Assembly: GCF_002949795.1 (NCBI RefSeq)
Contig: NZ_CP026692.1
Coordinates: 62,001-126,000 of the forward strand
Length of the DNA stretch: 64,000 nucleotides
Direction of reading: 5' to 3'
Source: Nostoc sp. 'Lobaria pulmonaria (5183) cyanobiont'
GTDB taxonomy: Bacteria; Cyanobacteriota; Cyanobacteriia; Cyanobacteriales; Nostocaceae
This document shows, in pieces, positions 37,201 through 45,864 of the stretch. How positions within the stretch are numbered: position 1 is the stretch's first letter; every line of letters starts with the position of its first letter. Made by a program: the position numbers and the translations under genes. The notes under the pieces are model-generated. The model saw only the letters and a program-made list of their open reading frames with translations. It was not told the DNA's origin and searched no databases.

Positions 37201-40200
37201 ATCGCAACTGAGTTGTCAGTGTAGCAGCGAGTTCGTTGACGTTATCTGTCAAATCTTTCCAAGTTCCAGCCGCCCCAGGTACTCTCGCTTGTCCCCCTAA
37301 TTTCCCTTCAATTCCCACTTCCCGCGCCACTGTGGTTACTTGATTGGCAAAGGTTGCGAGGGTATCAATCATCTCGTTGATTGTCTCTGCCAAGGTTTCA
37401 ATTTCTCCCTTGGCATCTAACATCAGTTTCCGTTTCAAGTCACCGTTAGCAACTGCCGTTACAACTCTGGCGATACCGCGCACTTGTGCCGTTAGGTTCC
37501 CCGCCATCGAGTTCACGTTATCTGTCAAATCTTTCCAAGTCCCCGCGACACCTTGAACTTGCGCTTGTCCGCCCAACTTCCCTTCAGTTCCCACTTCCCG
37601 CGCCACCCGCGTTACTTCACTGGCAAAGGAACTAAGTTGATCTACCATCGTGTTGGTGGTGTTCTTCAAGTCTAAAATTTCGCCTCTGGCATCGACGGTA
37701 ATTTTCTTGGAAAGGTCGCCATTAGCTACTGCTTTCGTAACTTCAGCGATGTTGCGAACTTGTCCGGTGAGGTTCCCTGCCATCGAGTTCACGTTGTCGG
37801 TCAAATCTTTCCAAGTTCCAGCCACTCCTCTGACGTAAGCTTGCACGCCTAATTTACCTTCCGTTCCCACCTCACGGGCAACCCTGGTAACTTCCGATGC
37901 AAAAGAATTCAGCTGATCCACCATTGTATTAATGGTGTTTTTAAGTTCCTGAATTTCACCTTTGACATCGACGGTGATTTTTTTAGATAAGTCGCCGTTA
38001 GCTACGGCGGTGGTAACTTCGGCAATATTTCGTACTTGCGCCGTCAAACTTCCCGCCATGAAGTTTACGCTGTCGGTTAAATCTTTCCAAGTGCCGGCTA
38101 CACCTTTAACTTCTGCTTGTACGCCCAGTTTCCCTTCAGTTCCCACCTCACGCGCAACTCTTGTAACTTCCGATGCAAAGGAATTGAGTTGATCCACCAT
38201 CGTGTTGACGGTGTTTTTCAACTCTAAAATTTCACCTTTGACATCAACGGAGATTTTTTTAGATAAGTCGCCATTAGCTACGGCGGTGGTGACGGCGGCA
38301 ATGTTTCGCACCTGTGCCGTTAAACTTCCCGCCATGAAGTTTACGCTGTCAGTTAAATCTTTCCAAGTGCCAGCCACACCGCGCACATCTGCTTGTACAC
38401 CTAATTTACCCTCACTTCCCACCTCACGGGCAACCCGCGTTACTTCACTTGCAAAGGAATTAAGTTGATCCACCATTATATTGATGGTATTCTTGAGTTC
38501 GAGAATTTCGCCTTTGACAGCAACAGTAATTTTCTTAGATAAGTCACCATTGGCGATCGCAGTTGCAACTTCGGCAATGTTTCGCACTTGGTCAGTGAGG
38601 TTCCCCGCCATTGAATTTACGTTGTCGGTCAAGTCTTTCCAAGTACCTGCTACTCCTCTAACTTCTGCTTGCACACCCAATTTGCCTTCCGTTCCTACCT
38701 CCCGTGCAACCCGCGTCACTTCCGATGCAAAGGAACTGAGTTGATCCACCATTGTGTTGATGGTGTTTTTCAACTCCAAAATTTCGCCTTTGACATCAAC
38801 GGTGATTTTCTTAGATAGGTCGCCATTTGCCACAGCAGTAGTCACTTCCGCAATATTTCGCACCTGAGCCGTCAAGCTTCCAGCCATGAAATTCACGCTG
38901 TCGGTCAAGTCTTTCCAAGTGCCTGCCACACCGCGCACTTCTGCTTGTACGCCCAATTTACCTTCACTTCCCACCTCACGCGCAACCCTTGTTACTTCTG
39001 ATGCAAAGGAATTGAGTTGATCCACCATTGTGTTGATGGTATTTTTGAGTTCTAAAATTTCACCTCTGACATCGACAGTGATTTTCTTAGATAAATCGCC
39101 TGTTGCAACCGCCGTAGTCACTTCGGCAATGTTTCGCACCTGTGCCGTTAAACTTCCCGCCATGAAGTTCACGCTGTCGGTTAAATCTTTCCAAGTGCCA
39201 GCCACACCACGCACATCTGCTTGCACGCCCAGTTTACCTTCACTGCCCACCTCACGCGCAACCCGCGTCACTTCACTTGCAAAAGAACTGAGTTGATCCA
39301 CCATGATATTGATGGTATTCTTGAGTTCAAGAATTTCACCTCTGACATCGACGGTAATTTTCTTAGATAAATCGCCATTGGCGATCGCAGTCGCAACTTC
39401 GGCAATATTTCGCACCTGTCCGGTGAGATTACCCGCCATTAAATTAACGTTATCAGTTAAATCTTTCCAAGTACCTGCTACTCCCCGGACTTCTGCTTGA
39501 ACGCCCAACTTCCCTTCAGTTCCGACCTCACGCGCAACTCTTGTTACTTCCGATGCAAAGGAATTAAGCTGATCCACCATTGTGTTGATGGTATTCTTCA
39601 ACTCCAGAATTTCGCCTTTCACATCCACAGTGATTTTCTTGGATAAGTCGCCATTTGCCACCGCCGTTGTCACTTCCGCAATATTCCGCACTTGTGCCGT
39701 CAAGCTTCCCGCCATGAAATTCACACTATCGGTCAGGTCTTTCCACGTCCCCGCTACCCCGCGAACTTCTGCTTGACCGCCCAATTTTCCTTCTGCACCC
39801 ACCTCACGCGCAACTCTTGTGACTTCCGATGCAAAAGAATTCAGTTGATCCACCATGATGTTGACGGTGTTTTTCAACTCCAAAATTTCACCTTTGACAT
39901 CCACAGTGATTTTCTTAGAAAGGTCGCCATTCGCTACTGCCGTTGTTACTTCCGCAATATTACGGACTTGAGCAGTCAAATTTCCTGCCATCAAGTTAAC
40001 GTTGTCAGTTAAATCCTTCCAAGTTCCGGCGACTCCTTTAACTTCGGCTTGCACGCCCAACTTCCCTTCAGTTCCCACTTCACGCGCAACTCGCGTTACT
40101 TCACTCGCAAAAGAATTCAGTTGATCCACCATCGTGTTGACGGTGTTTTTAAGTTCGAGAATTTCGCCTTTAACATTAACAGTGATTTTTTTGGATAAGT

Positions 40201-40852
40201 CACCATTTGCGATCGCAGTTGCAACTTCGGCAATATTTCGCACCTGTCCGGTAAGATTACCCGCCATCAAGTTAACGTTATCAGTCAAATCTTTCCAAGT
40301 GCCAGCCACACCTTGCACTTCGGCTTGGACACCTAATTTACCCTCGGTTCCCACTTCACGGGCAACCCTTGTAACTTCTGATGCAAAGGAACCGAGCCGA
40401 TCTACCATCGTGTTGACGATATTAGCAGTTTGGAGAAACTCACCTTGCAGGGGTCTGCCATCAATTTCTGTAGCGATCGTTTGGGATAAGTCACCATTGG
40501 CAACTGACCGAATCACCCGCGTAGTTTCAGCTGTTGGTTGAACTAAATCTGTAATTAGAGTATTGACAGAAGTAACACAATCTGACCAAGAACCCCGAAC
40601 ATCTCCGAGAGAGGCGCGATCGGCAATTTTGCCTTCTTTGCCAACAACGTTACCAATCCGTTGTAGTTCGGCCGCCATCCGCTCATTTTGATCGATAATA
40701 TTATTGAGCGTATCAGCTATTTTTCCTGCTACACCAGTATGGTCTATGGGCATCCGAGCAGAGAAGTCACCCTGTTTAACAGCATTCAGCGTTCTTAACA
40801 GCTGATTTAAATCGAGATTGTCGCTGTCTCTAGTTAACTGTTCGGTTGCCAT
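34235..40852 (-). CDS. Giant multi-HAMP hybrid histidine kinase (HAMP array-GAF-HisKA-HATPase-REC3)
   Basis: 2205 residues with no membrane segment, so cytoplasmic. Residues 1-1260 are a HAMP array: two divergent units (GDFSARM, GDLSQTI), ten near-identical 92-residue units ([20 protein letters not shown]), and two more divergent units. A GAF domain follows (about 1281-1430), then a long coiled coil, [10 protein letters not shown] (His near 1538), a HATPase ([15 protein letters not shown]), and three receivers (about 1816-1931, 1938-2054, 2085-2205; [35 protein letters not shown]). It resembles group III kinases (fungal Nik1/Os-1) that sense osmotic stress. The ten units repeat every 276 bp in DNA. 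A palindromic repeat (35454-35481) adds DAINRVST before the first receiver. AAGGATAAGG precedes the start. Confidence 0.92.
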   Translation of the reverse strand: MATEQLTRDSDNLDLNQLLRTLNAVKQGDFSARMPIDHTGVAGKIADTLNNIIDQNERMAAELQRIGNVVGKEGKIADRASLGDVRGSWSDCVTSVNTLITDLVQPTAETTRVIRSVANGDLSQTIATEIDGRPLQGEFLQTANIVNTMVDRLGSFASEVTRVAREVGTEGKLGVQAEVQGVAGTWKDLTDNVNLMAGNLTGQVRNIAEVATAIANGDLSKKITVNVKGEILELKNTVNTMVDQLNSFASEVTRVAREVGTEGKLGVQAEVKGVAGTWKDLTDNVNLMAGNLTAQVRNIAEVTTAVANGDLSKKITVDVKGEILELKNTVNIMVDQLNSFASEVTRVAREVGAEGKLGGQAEVRGVAGTWKDLTDSVNFMAGSLTAQVRNIAEVTTAVANGDLSKKITVDVKGEILELKNTINTMVDQLNSFASEVTRVAREVGTEGKLGVQAEVRGVAGTWKDLTDNVNLMAGNLTGQVRNIAEVATAIANGDLSKKITVDVRGEILELKNTINIMVDQLSSFASEVTRVAREVGSEGKLGVQADVRGVAGTWKDLTDSVNFMAGSLTAQVRNIAEVTTAVATGDLSKKITVDVRGEILELKNTINTMVDQLNSFASEVTRVAREVGSEGKLGVQAEVRGVAGTWKDLTDSVNFMAGSLTAQVRNIAEVTTAVANGDLSKKITVDVKGEILELKNTINTMVDQLSSFASEVTRVAREVGTEGKLGVQAEVRGVAGTWKDLTDNVNSMAGNLTDQVRNIAEVATAIANGDLSKKITVAVKGEILELKNTINIMVDQLNSFASEVTRVAREVGSEGKLGVQADVRGVAGTWKDLTDSVNFMAGSLTAQVRNIAAVTTAVANGDLSKKISVDVKGEILELKNTVNTMVDQLNSFASEVTRVAREVGTEGKLGVQAEVKGVAGTWKDLTDSVNFMAGSLTAQVRNIAEVTTAVANGDLSKKITVDVKGEIQELKNTINTMVDQLNSFASEVTRVAREVGTEGKLGVQAYVRGVAGTWKDLTDNVNSMAGNLTGQVRNIAEVTKAVANGDLSKKITVDARGEILDLKNTTNTMVDQLSSFASEVTRVAREVGTEGKLGGQAQVQGVAGTWKDLTDNVNSMAGNLTAQVRGIARVVTAVANGDLKRKLMLDAKGEIETLAETINEMIDTLATFANQVTTVAREVGIEGKLGGQARVPGAAGTWKDLTDNVNELAATLTTQLRSLAEVATAVTKGDLTRSIAVEALGEVAILKDNINQMIANLRETTQKNTEQDWLKTNLAKFTRMLQGQRDLETVSKLILSELAPLVGAQHGVFFLMEYGEHTPYLKLISSYAYRERRHLANRFHLGEGLVGQCALEKERILLTEVPSDYVRISSGLGEATPLNAVVLPVLFEGQVTAVIELASFRRFSEIHLTFFDQLTESIAIVLNTIAASMRTEELLKQSQSLAEELQTQQSELRETNKRLEQQAQSLKTSEDLLKGQQEELQQTNAELEEKAELLAMQKKEVERKNREIEQARVSLEDKAEQLALSSKYKSEFLANMSHELRTPLNSLLILAKLLTDNIDHNLTAKQVEYSQTIYSAGTDLLALINDILDLAKIESGTMSIDMTQMPLAELGEQIERTFRQIAQSKGLAFAIEFTPELPNSISTDVKRIQQVLKNLLSNAFKFTEQGEVRLRIAVAKLGWSNDHQTLNSAEIVIAFSVSDTGIGIAPEKQKVIFEAFQQADGSTSRRYGGTGLGLSISREIARLFGGEIKLISLPGEGSTFTFYLPQFSAELRALSPELTSKPLLTPHSLLSTDAINRVSTHSSLINDDRTTIERGDRVLLIVEDDVNFARILLDMAQQQGFKVIAAQTGSTGLMLAQQFLPSAILLDIRLPEMDGWTVLDRLKHDPNTRHIPVHIMTVEEGRQRGLQLGAIAYLQKPLTSETISEALTKIKGFVERQVKNLLVVEDDDTQRLSIVELIGNSDVLTTAVANGAAALEAIRSQHFDCLVLDLGLPDMTGFELIEQIKLLPNGKTLPIIVYTGREISKAQETELRRIAETIIIKDVRSPERLLDETALFLHRVQANLPEPKRQILEQLHSQDYLLTGKKALIVDDDMRNIFALTSMLERYQIEVIYAENGREGINLLENTPDIDVVLMDVMMPEMDGYETTRVIRQNDRFKSLPIIALTAKAMLGDREKCIEAGASDYITKPVDTEQLLSLLRVWLYR
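35454..35481. repeat. In-frame palindromic repeat inside the multi-HAMP kinase gene
   Basis: GTAGAGACGCGATTAATCGC followed by GTCTGTAC, with the perfect core AGACGCGATTAATCGCGTCT. On the minus strand it reads TDAINRVST. It is embedded in a linker that also holds GAGTGAGGAGTGG-type tandem repeats on either side, between the ATPase and first receiver domains. Confidence 0.85.
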
Positions 40853-41253
40853 AGCCTTATCCTTAATCTTGAATCTTGAGGAATTTTTTGTATTTTTTGC
40901 ACCCCGTACCTAGTGAGATAACTTTTAGGTAATGCGTATCACAATACAGAGCAGGGAATAGAAAGTGGATCAAACTAATTTTTATGGGTGCGAGTGTAAG
41001 CAGTTGACAAAGACTGCTAACTAAATGGTATTGCCATCGATGTATCTGGCATCCCACTTAGCCAATGATAGCGAGTTGGCGTCTGTTATGCAGCATCAAT
41101 TGTCGGCGATGCCTAACTTGGGCAAGTAAGCGATCGCACAGTAGAACAGACGATGACAATTAACATTACATTTTATGATTTTTGGAATTTGAGGAAAGCA
41201 GCAAATCAATAAATCCTAACTGATAACAGAGGTTTGCTAAAGTCAAAAGTATC
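40853..41253. other. Intergenic region upstream of the multi-HAMP kinase
   Basis: About 400 bases with one HIP1-like GCGATCGC near 41130. No supported gene. The kinase promoter should be here. Confidence 0.35.
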
Positions 41254-41263
41254 CGGCAACTCC

Positions 41264-41397
41264 TAATACGGTTCGGATAAGATCCCCCCGCCTGCGGCGA
41301 CCCCCTTTTTAAGGGGGTAAAGATTAGAAAAAGCCCCCCTTTTTAAGGGGGGTTGGGGGGATCTTCGAGAGAAAAACAGGTTAACCGAACCGTATTG
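41264..41397. mobile_element. MITE-like element with AATACGGTTCGG termini and 10-bp flanking repeat
   Basis: About 134 bp. AATACGGTTCGG at 41265-41276 is matched by CCGAACCGTATT at 41385-41396. Inside, GATCCCCCC and GGGGGGATC and two CCCCCTTTTTAAGGGGG-type hairpins extend the symmetry. The direct repeat CGGCAACTCC flanks it (41254-41263 and 41398-41407), as expected of a target duplication. No coding capacity. Confidence 0.8.
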
Positions 41398-41419
41398 CGG
41401 CAACTCCAAGGATTGGCAA

Positions 41420-41623
41420 ATGGTTAGAGAGTACTCACCCCAGAGACATCTGCCTCCGCTTGAAAGTGGCGATCGCCTAACTCGCCCTGAATTTGAACGG
41501 CGTTATGCGGCTGCACCTCATATCAAGAAAGCAGAACTGATTGAAGGAATCGTTTACATCGCATCTCCTGTAAGACATGAGCAACATGGCAAACCCCACA
41601 GTCGGGTGATAACGCGTAAATAA
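41420..41623 (+). pseudogene. Uma2-family endonuclease remnant (N-terminal fragment)
   Basis: 67 codons matching the start of cyanobacterial Uma2/DUF820 proteins: [36 protein letters not shown] and KPHSRVIT. Intact members are about 190-230 residues and carry the PD-(D/E)XK core further on; here the frame ends straight after RVITRK, and downstream DNA shows heptamer repeats. The family is abundant in cyanobacteria, with unclear targets. The fragment starts 12 bases after the MITE-like element duplication. Confidence 0.75.
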
Positions 41624-41661
41624 ACAGACCATTGAAAAGCCCTAAAGAGCTTATTCCATAA

Positions 41662-41704
41662 TACTTTTGACTTTTGACTTTTGACTTTTGACTTTTGACT
41701 TCCG
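41662..41704. repeat. Heptameric short tandem repeat (TTTTGAC)
   Basis: Five consecutive TTTTGAC units followed by TTCCGCCTTGCGG. It sits between the Uma2 remnant and the NACHT gene stop. Confidence 0.9.
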
Positions 41705-41714
41705 CCTTGCGGTA

Positions 41715-44375
41715 CTAGCTAGGTTCATTCCAAGCCCTAATCGCTTCAATCGCAATACCAGCAGGAGCAAATAAAATCTTTACAGTTTCAATACCTGCTG
41801 CTGTCACTGCTCTTTGCAAACGTACTTTGAGCATTGGATTATTTTTGATAACTTGCTCAATCGCTTGCCTATTTTTAAGTACTGGATGACTCTCAACAGC
41901 TTGAGCAACAATAGGTTGAGCATCGATTACAGTCGGTTTATCCTGCTCCATTTTCTCAAGCAACTGCTCAAGCACAGTTTCTAATTTAGCAATATCTTTT
42001 GTAGACGCGTAATTGTTTTGAGTGCCAATGTTATCACCTTGGATATTTCCTGTAACACTGCCTACGATAGTGCCAAAGGTAGCGCCTGTGAAATCATTTT
42101 TAGGAGTTTCTGACATATTTTTGAGTGTTTGATTAAGTGTGTTTAGAGTATTGAGTAAATTATTGGACGGATTCTCTTCCGAAAGTGAAGAAGTCACAAT
42201 AGTATCGTTGTAGTAACCACGCTTCTCTTGGATTTGAGAAATTTTAGTAAGTACACCATCTATTAATTCTTTTGTACATGTTGAAGTCATTAATAAATTT
42301 TTCGACAAGAGAGTAAGTAACTCAGGTTTAATAATTTGCTTTAAAGCATTTACCGAACTACTAATTACTTCATCATCTTCATCTTCTAAAGTTTGACATA
42401 AAGTAGGTATTGCTGCTTCATTGCCTATTAAACCTAATATTGACACAGCACAGTTACGAATATCAGGGGATTGATCTACTAAAGCTTCAAATAGTAAATA
42501 ATTTGCCCGTTCAATACCAACTCGTTCTATTACACTGTCATCCACTCCAAACCAAAAGCAGTCTTCTAACTCATATCCAAATGGTCTTCCTTTATAAACA
42601 AGAGAAGAAATTGCAGAGTGCCTAATGCTTTCTTCAGATGCAGCGAATGACTTAGACCAACCAGAATTGTTGGAATTAATTTGCGTGTAACCTTGAAACT
42701 TATTTATTTTTGTATTGCAAATAATCCCATCTTCTGGGATTTGTTCGGTAGAGGTAATACTAACTTCAATATCACCAGCAAGTTTTTGTAAATTTAGAAC
42801 AAAGATGGGATTATGACTACTTTCACCTTTTGCATTAAGAAGAATATAACGGCAGTAGATTTCATGTCCATTTGTCATTAACACTTGGCGTAAGTGTAAT
42901 CTTGCTATGTCAGAGTGTGTTATGCATAAAAGCCGAATTTTGAGTTCTTGGTCAACTTCTAACTGAGCAACTAAACCAACCGTTTGAGCTTGATACTCTC
43001 GCTTTACCTCTCCTGCCAACCTTGCGCCTAACCTTAAATCCACATCTAAGGCTAACTTCACCACTCGCACTGCTTGCCTTTCATCATTCACCAACCCCAA
43101 CATCAATGCCACGGGTTCTGTCCACTTCAAATAATTCAGATAATCCCGTTTTAACTTCTCATCACTAACATTATCAAGGTGTTGGAGTAGAAATTCTGCG
43201 GCGTAGTATTCCTGAATCAACTGGTGACGAAATTCAATCTGGTCGTCTGTTCGCAATTGAATTAAGTGATACTTGAGCAAATCTTCTAGCCATTCTCTTG
43301 CACAATTCTCACTAAAAGCTACTTTGTTCTGTAAAAATGCCGCTAAAACATTCCTAGCTTGCTGTTTAGAAATAGTTAATCGCAACTCAGTCAAATTATC
43401 GCCTTGCATCATTACAAATGCTAGATGCTGCAATAAATCAGCCTCCCACTCAGGTAACCCTTCAGCAATTGGTACATTTTCCTTGAGTTTGTGATACTCT
43501 CCAGAGAACCAACGAAACAGCTCACCTAAACTAGTAGGAATTTGTTTAGCATCATTAAATACTTCACACAGCATCCACAATAACAGCGGCGTTTCCGCCA
43601 ATTCTCGCAAGCGTCCAGCCAACTGTCGCAGCATTTCATCACCCACCTCTGAATAGGCGCGGACAAAATGCTGCATCTGCGCTTCTGTGAGAGGTTGCAT
43701 TTCCAGTTTTTTTTCAATACCTAAATCACCCCCCACCCCCAAATACCGCGTAGTAAAAATCATCGGCGTTCGGCGGTATTTCTGCCTAAATCCGTCTAAA
43801 TCTCGCCTAGCTTCATCGTTGGATAATTCATTCAAACCGTCTACAATTAACAAAAATCGCCCTGTAAACAGTAGATTTTCAATCTCTATCCTGTTGAGGT
43901 TTAAATTATAGCGAGTCAAAAAGTCCCGAATTAAATCCAGCACCGAAGTTTTGTAGCGCCTTAACTCCACTAGCACGGGAATCCTTGTCAGCTTTTCCGC
44001 TTCTCCTCTGCTCCTCTGCTCCCATGCTCCCTTGCACTTTTCGGCTTCTTCCCACAACAAACGTTCTAAAGCTGTAGATTTGCCTGAACCCGGTCTTCCT
44101 ACTAGCAATACATGGACGGGTGCATACTTCAGTAACCCTTCGAGGATATTCAACCGTTCAATTTTTTCTCTGTCTGGTGCTTCACCTTCTCGTTGCTGTG
44201 GTACTGTTTGCACCATCAAACTCAAATCTAAGCGTCTGCGCGATTTTTTGGGTTCAAGTCTTTGACGGTCTATGGCATCAGTTGGCGTGTATAAATCTTG
44301 CCAATCTCTATATGTGTCATCCTCGCTCAGAGATTCTAGATACGTTTGAAAATCTATGCTGTGGTCTGCAACCAT
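41715..44375 (-). CDS. NACHT-domain STAND ATPase with HEAT-like repeats
   Basis: 886 residues from the ATG at 44375 (a TTG at 44384 is the alternative). A 60-residue N-terminal region precedes the NACHT ATPase: P loop [15 protein letters not shown] (near 90-100), Walker [12 protein letters not shown] (near 172), MIFTTRY (sensor) and [16 protein letters not shown]. The middle has HEAT-like helices ([20 protein letters not shown]). The C-terminus has a Gly-rich stretch [19 protein letters not shown] ending GTQNNY (near 760), then helices. NACHT ATPases act as signal-triggered switches, and several bacterial ones defend against phage; no effector domain is evident here, so that role is inferred. 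An 8-bp tandem repeat (44003-44036) adds [10 protein letters not shown] just after the P loop. Confidence 0.85.
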   Translation of the reverse strand: MVADHSIDFQTYLESLSEDDTYRDWQDLYTPTDAIDRQRLEPKKSRRRLDLSLMVQTVPQQREGEAPDREKIERLNILEGLLKYAPVHVLLVGRPGSGKSTALERLLWEEAEKCKGAWEQRSRGEAEKLTRIPVLVELRRYKTSVLDLIRDFLTRYNLNLNRIEIENLLFTGRFLLIVDGLNELSNDEARRDLDGFRQKYRRTPMIFTTRYLGVGGDLGIEKKLEMQPLTEAQMQHFVRAYSEVGDEMLRQLAGRLRELAETPLLLWMLCEVFNDAKQIPTSLGELFRWFSGEYHKLKENVPIAEGLPEWEADLLQHLAFVMMQGDNLTELRLTISKQQARNVLAAFLQNKVAFSENCAREWLEDLLKYHLIQLRTDDQIEFRHQLIQEYYAAEFLLQHLDNVSDEKLKRDYLNYLKWTEPVALMLGLVNDERQAVRVVKLALDVDLRLGARLAGEVKREYQAQTVGLVAQLEVDQELKIRLLCITHSDIARLHLRQVLMTNGHEIYCRYILLNAKGESSHNPIFVLNLQKLAGDIEVSITSTEQIPEDGIICNTKINKFQGYTQINSNNSGWSKSFAASEESIRHSAISSLVYKGRPFGYELEDCFWFGVDDSVIERVGIERANYLLFEALVDQSPDIRNCAVSILGLIGNEAAIPTLCQTLEDEDDEVISSSVNALKQIIKPELLTLLSKNLLMTSTCTKELIDGVLTKISQIQEKRGYYNDTIVTSSLSEENPSNNLLNTLNTLNQTLKNMSETPKNDFTGATFGTIVGSVTGNIQGDNIGTQNNYASTKDIAKLETVLEQLLEKMEQDKPTVIDAQPIVAQAVESHPVLKNRQAIEQVIKNNPMLKVRLQRAVTAAGIETVKILFAPAGIAIEAIRAWNEPS
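44003..44036. repeat. 8-bp tandem repeat inside the NACHT gene
   Basis: CTCCTCTG CTCCTCTG CTCCCATG CTCCCTTG, read on the minus strand as part of [12 protein letters not shown]. Closely related to the 8-bp repeat in the double-kinase gene at 58771-58806. Confidence 0.75.
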
Positions 44376-44569
44376 AGTAGTCAATTGACCGAGGACTTTT
44401 AAGCGCTCTTTTATATACTACACAATAAAACGCTCAATCCTTTTTATGATGCCCGTCCTACAAACGAAGTAATTGGCGGGCTGCGCTCAACTTGAAGAAT
44501 ATCTGATAAGCATTTCAAAATTTTTTGATGTACTACCTAGATTTTCGATCCTCCCTAACCCCCCTTGCC

Positions 44570-44870
44570 AAGGCTACAGTGTATACACAAGTCTGAAATA
44601 GTTTACTCACCTGGTTTTTCGCGTCAGTTTTACCCCACCCTAACCCTCCCCTTGGAAAGGCTACGGTGTACACACAAGTTATCGAATCACTACAAGTTCT
44701 CAAATTACCCCACCCTAACCCTCCCCTTGGAAAGGGGAGGGAACTAGATTTTCTTGTTTCCCCCCTTTCTAAGGGGGGATTAAGGGGGGTAATTCAACTT
44801 GTGTATACACACACCGTAGCCTTAAAAAGGGGGGAACTAGTGCCCCCTTTTTAAGGGGGTTGGGGGATCT
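44570..44870. repeat. Composite intergenic repeat zone
   Basis: Three copies of AAGGCTACGGTGTRYACACA plus AGT: direct at 44570-44592 and 44657-44680, inverted at 44796-44823. Each abuts a C/G-rich repeat (CCACCCTAACCCTCCCCTTG, or CCCCTTTTTAAGGGGG). The arrangement looks like a small element inserted repeatedly at the same point of a longer repeat. No gene was recognised in the 555 bases between the NACHT start and the next gene. Confidence 0.65.
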
Positions 44871-44930
44871 CAAACCAGGGTAAATTGAGTGTTTGAGCTT
44901 AAGTTGACACTAAACCCTATTGGATTTTAC

Positions 44931-45371
44931 TCAACTGACGATCGCACCCGATACCCCATTCATAGATCCATTTGCAGAAGAAACCTCAACAGAATTGGCT
45001 GCTAAAGAATTGGTGGGTTTGGAATTGCCTAGTACGCTTCGCTTCTTCTTGGTATTACCTCGTCTAGCACCACCCGCCATCTCGTATTCTGGGCTGATTT
45101 TACCATAACGGCTGCCAACTCCTAGTAACATTTGTTCTGACATCGCTATTACAACCTTTTCGGCGTTATTCACGTCATCTGTAAGTTTGTCAATGGTAGA
45201 TAATGCAGTGTTGTAAGCAGCAAGCTTAGACCGGAGATCGTTAATTGTCACCGTGTAAGCTTGTATAGTCAATCCTTGTCCAAAGTCAAGTTCTACACTG
45301 ATAGATTGTAAACTTTCAATCCGGCGATCGGCTCGTTCTAAAACGGTGGAATTTCTTTTACGACGTGCCAT
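44931..45371 (-). CDS. Small basic protein of unknown function
   Basis: 146 residues. The N-terminus is basic (MARRKRNSTVLERADRRIES). It is followed by a region of mixed beta/helix (SISVELDFGQGLTIQAYTVT), a coiled-coil-like segment (LRSKLAAYNTALSTIDKLTD) and a low-complexity basic tail (RRGNTKKKRS, then Ser/Asn-rich). Codon use and the clean start (AGAG upstream) support it. I do not recognise a named family, though the central segment looks like a conserved cyanobacterial protein. No operon partner. Confidence 0.65.
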   Translation of the reverse strand: MARRKRNSTVLERADRRIESLQSISVELDFGQGLTIQAYTVTINDLRSKLAAYNTALSTIDKLTDDVNNAEKVVIAMSEQMLLGVGSRYGKISPEYEMAGGARRGNTKKKRSVLGNSKPTNSLAANSVEVSSANGSMNGVSGAIVS

Positions 45372-45514
45372 AATGCATCTCTGCTACTAAGTTAGTAGTA
45401 CTGTTTTATACCACTATTTTTTAATTGTCATGGGAAAATATAGCAAATCAGTTGCGATCGCATCTCAAAAAATTTAGTTAATTTCACTTAGACTATATTT
45501 TATTCCAGGTAATA

Positions 45515-45745
45515 AATAGATTCATAAGTTTGTTACAACAATTGCTGCAATGATTTAAGCCTTTCTTATACATGGAAGAACATTTGTTGCAAAGTATTAA
45601 ACATTTGCAGCAACGACTTATACATTTGCAAGAAAAACTTAAGCCTTTCTTATACATGGAAAAGCATTTGTTGCAAAGTATTAAGCGTTTGCAGCAATGA
45701 CTTATACATTTACAAGAAAAACTTAAGCCTTTCTTATACATGAAG
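45515..45745. repeat. 21-bp heptad-type minisatellite with 84-bp higher-order unit
   Basis: AAGCCTTTCTTATACATGGA begins a unit at 45557, again at 45641 (84 bp on), and partly at 45725. Each 84-bp unit is four 21-bp subunits of the form xAxCATTTGYWGCAAAGxxTT. On the plus strand it reads as heptads (HLLQSIK, HLQQRLI, HLQEKLK, PFLYMEE) interrupted by TGA codons. On the minus strand, 45493-45741 is an open Cys-rich frame without recognisable homology. It could be a decayed coiled-coil gene or a pure minisatellite. Confidence 0.8.
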
Positions 45746-45762
45746 TAATCTTAGCTGCAAAG

Positions 45763-45864
45763 GTTTAAATTTTTATAGTCTCAAGCGTAAGAGCCATCGC
45801 TTTATTACTAAACGTTTAAATTTTCACAGTCTCAAGCGTAAGAGCGATCGCTTTATTACTAAAC
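45763..45864. repeat. 51-bp tandem duplication reaching into the cobN stop
   Basis: Two copies (45763-45813, 45814-45864) of GTTTAAATTTTYAYAGTCTC followed by AAGCGTAAGAG and a CGCTTTATTACTAAAC tail. The second copy includes the cobN stop codon (45859-45861), so the duplication appears to have copied the very end of the gene outward. Confidence 0.85.

Noticed and set aside
37650-40541. Series of plus-strand frames of similar size
   Set aside because: Shadows of the repeated HAMP units on the opposite strand.
45493-45741. 82-codon Cys-rich frame on the minus strand
   Set aside because: Repeat-generated, with no recognised family; kept only as part of the minisatellite description.
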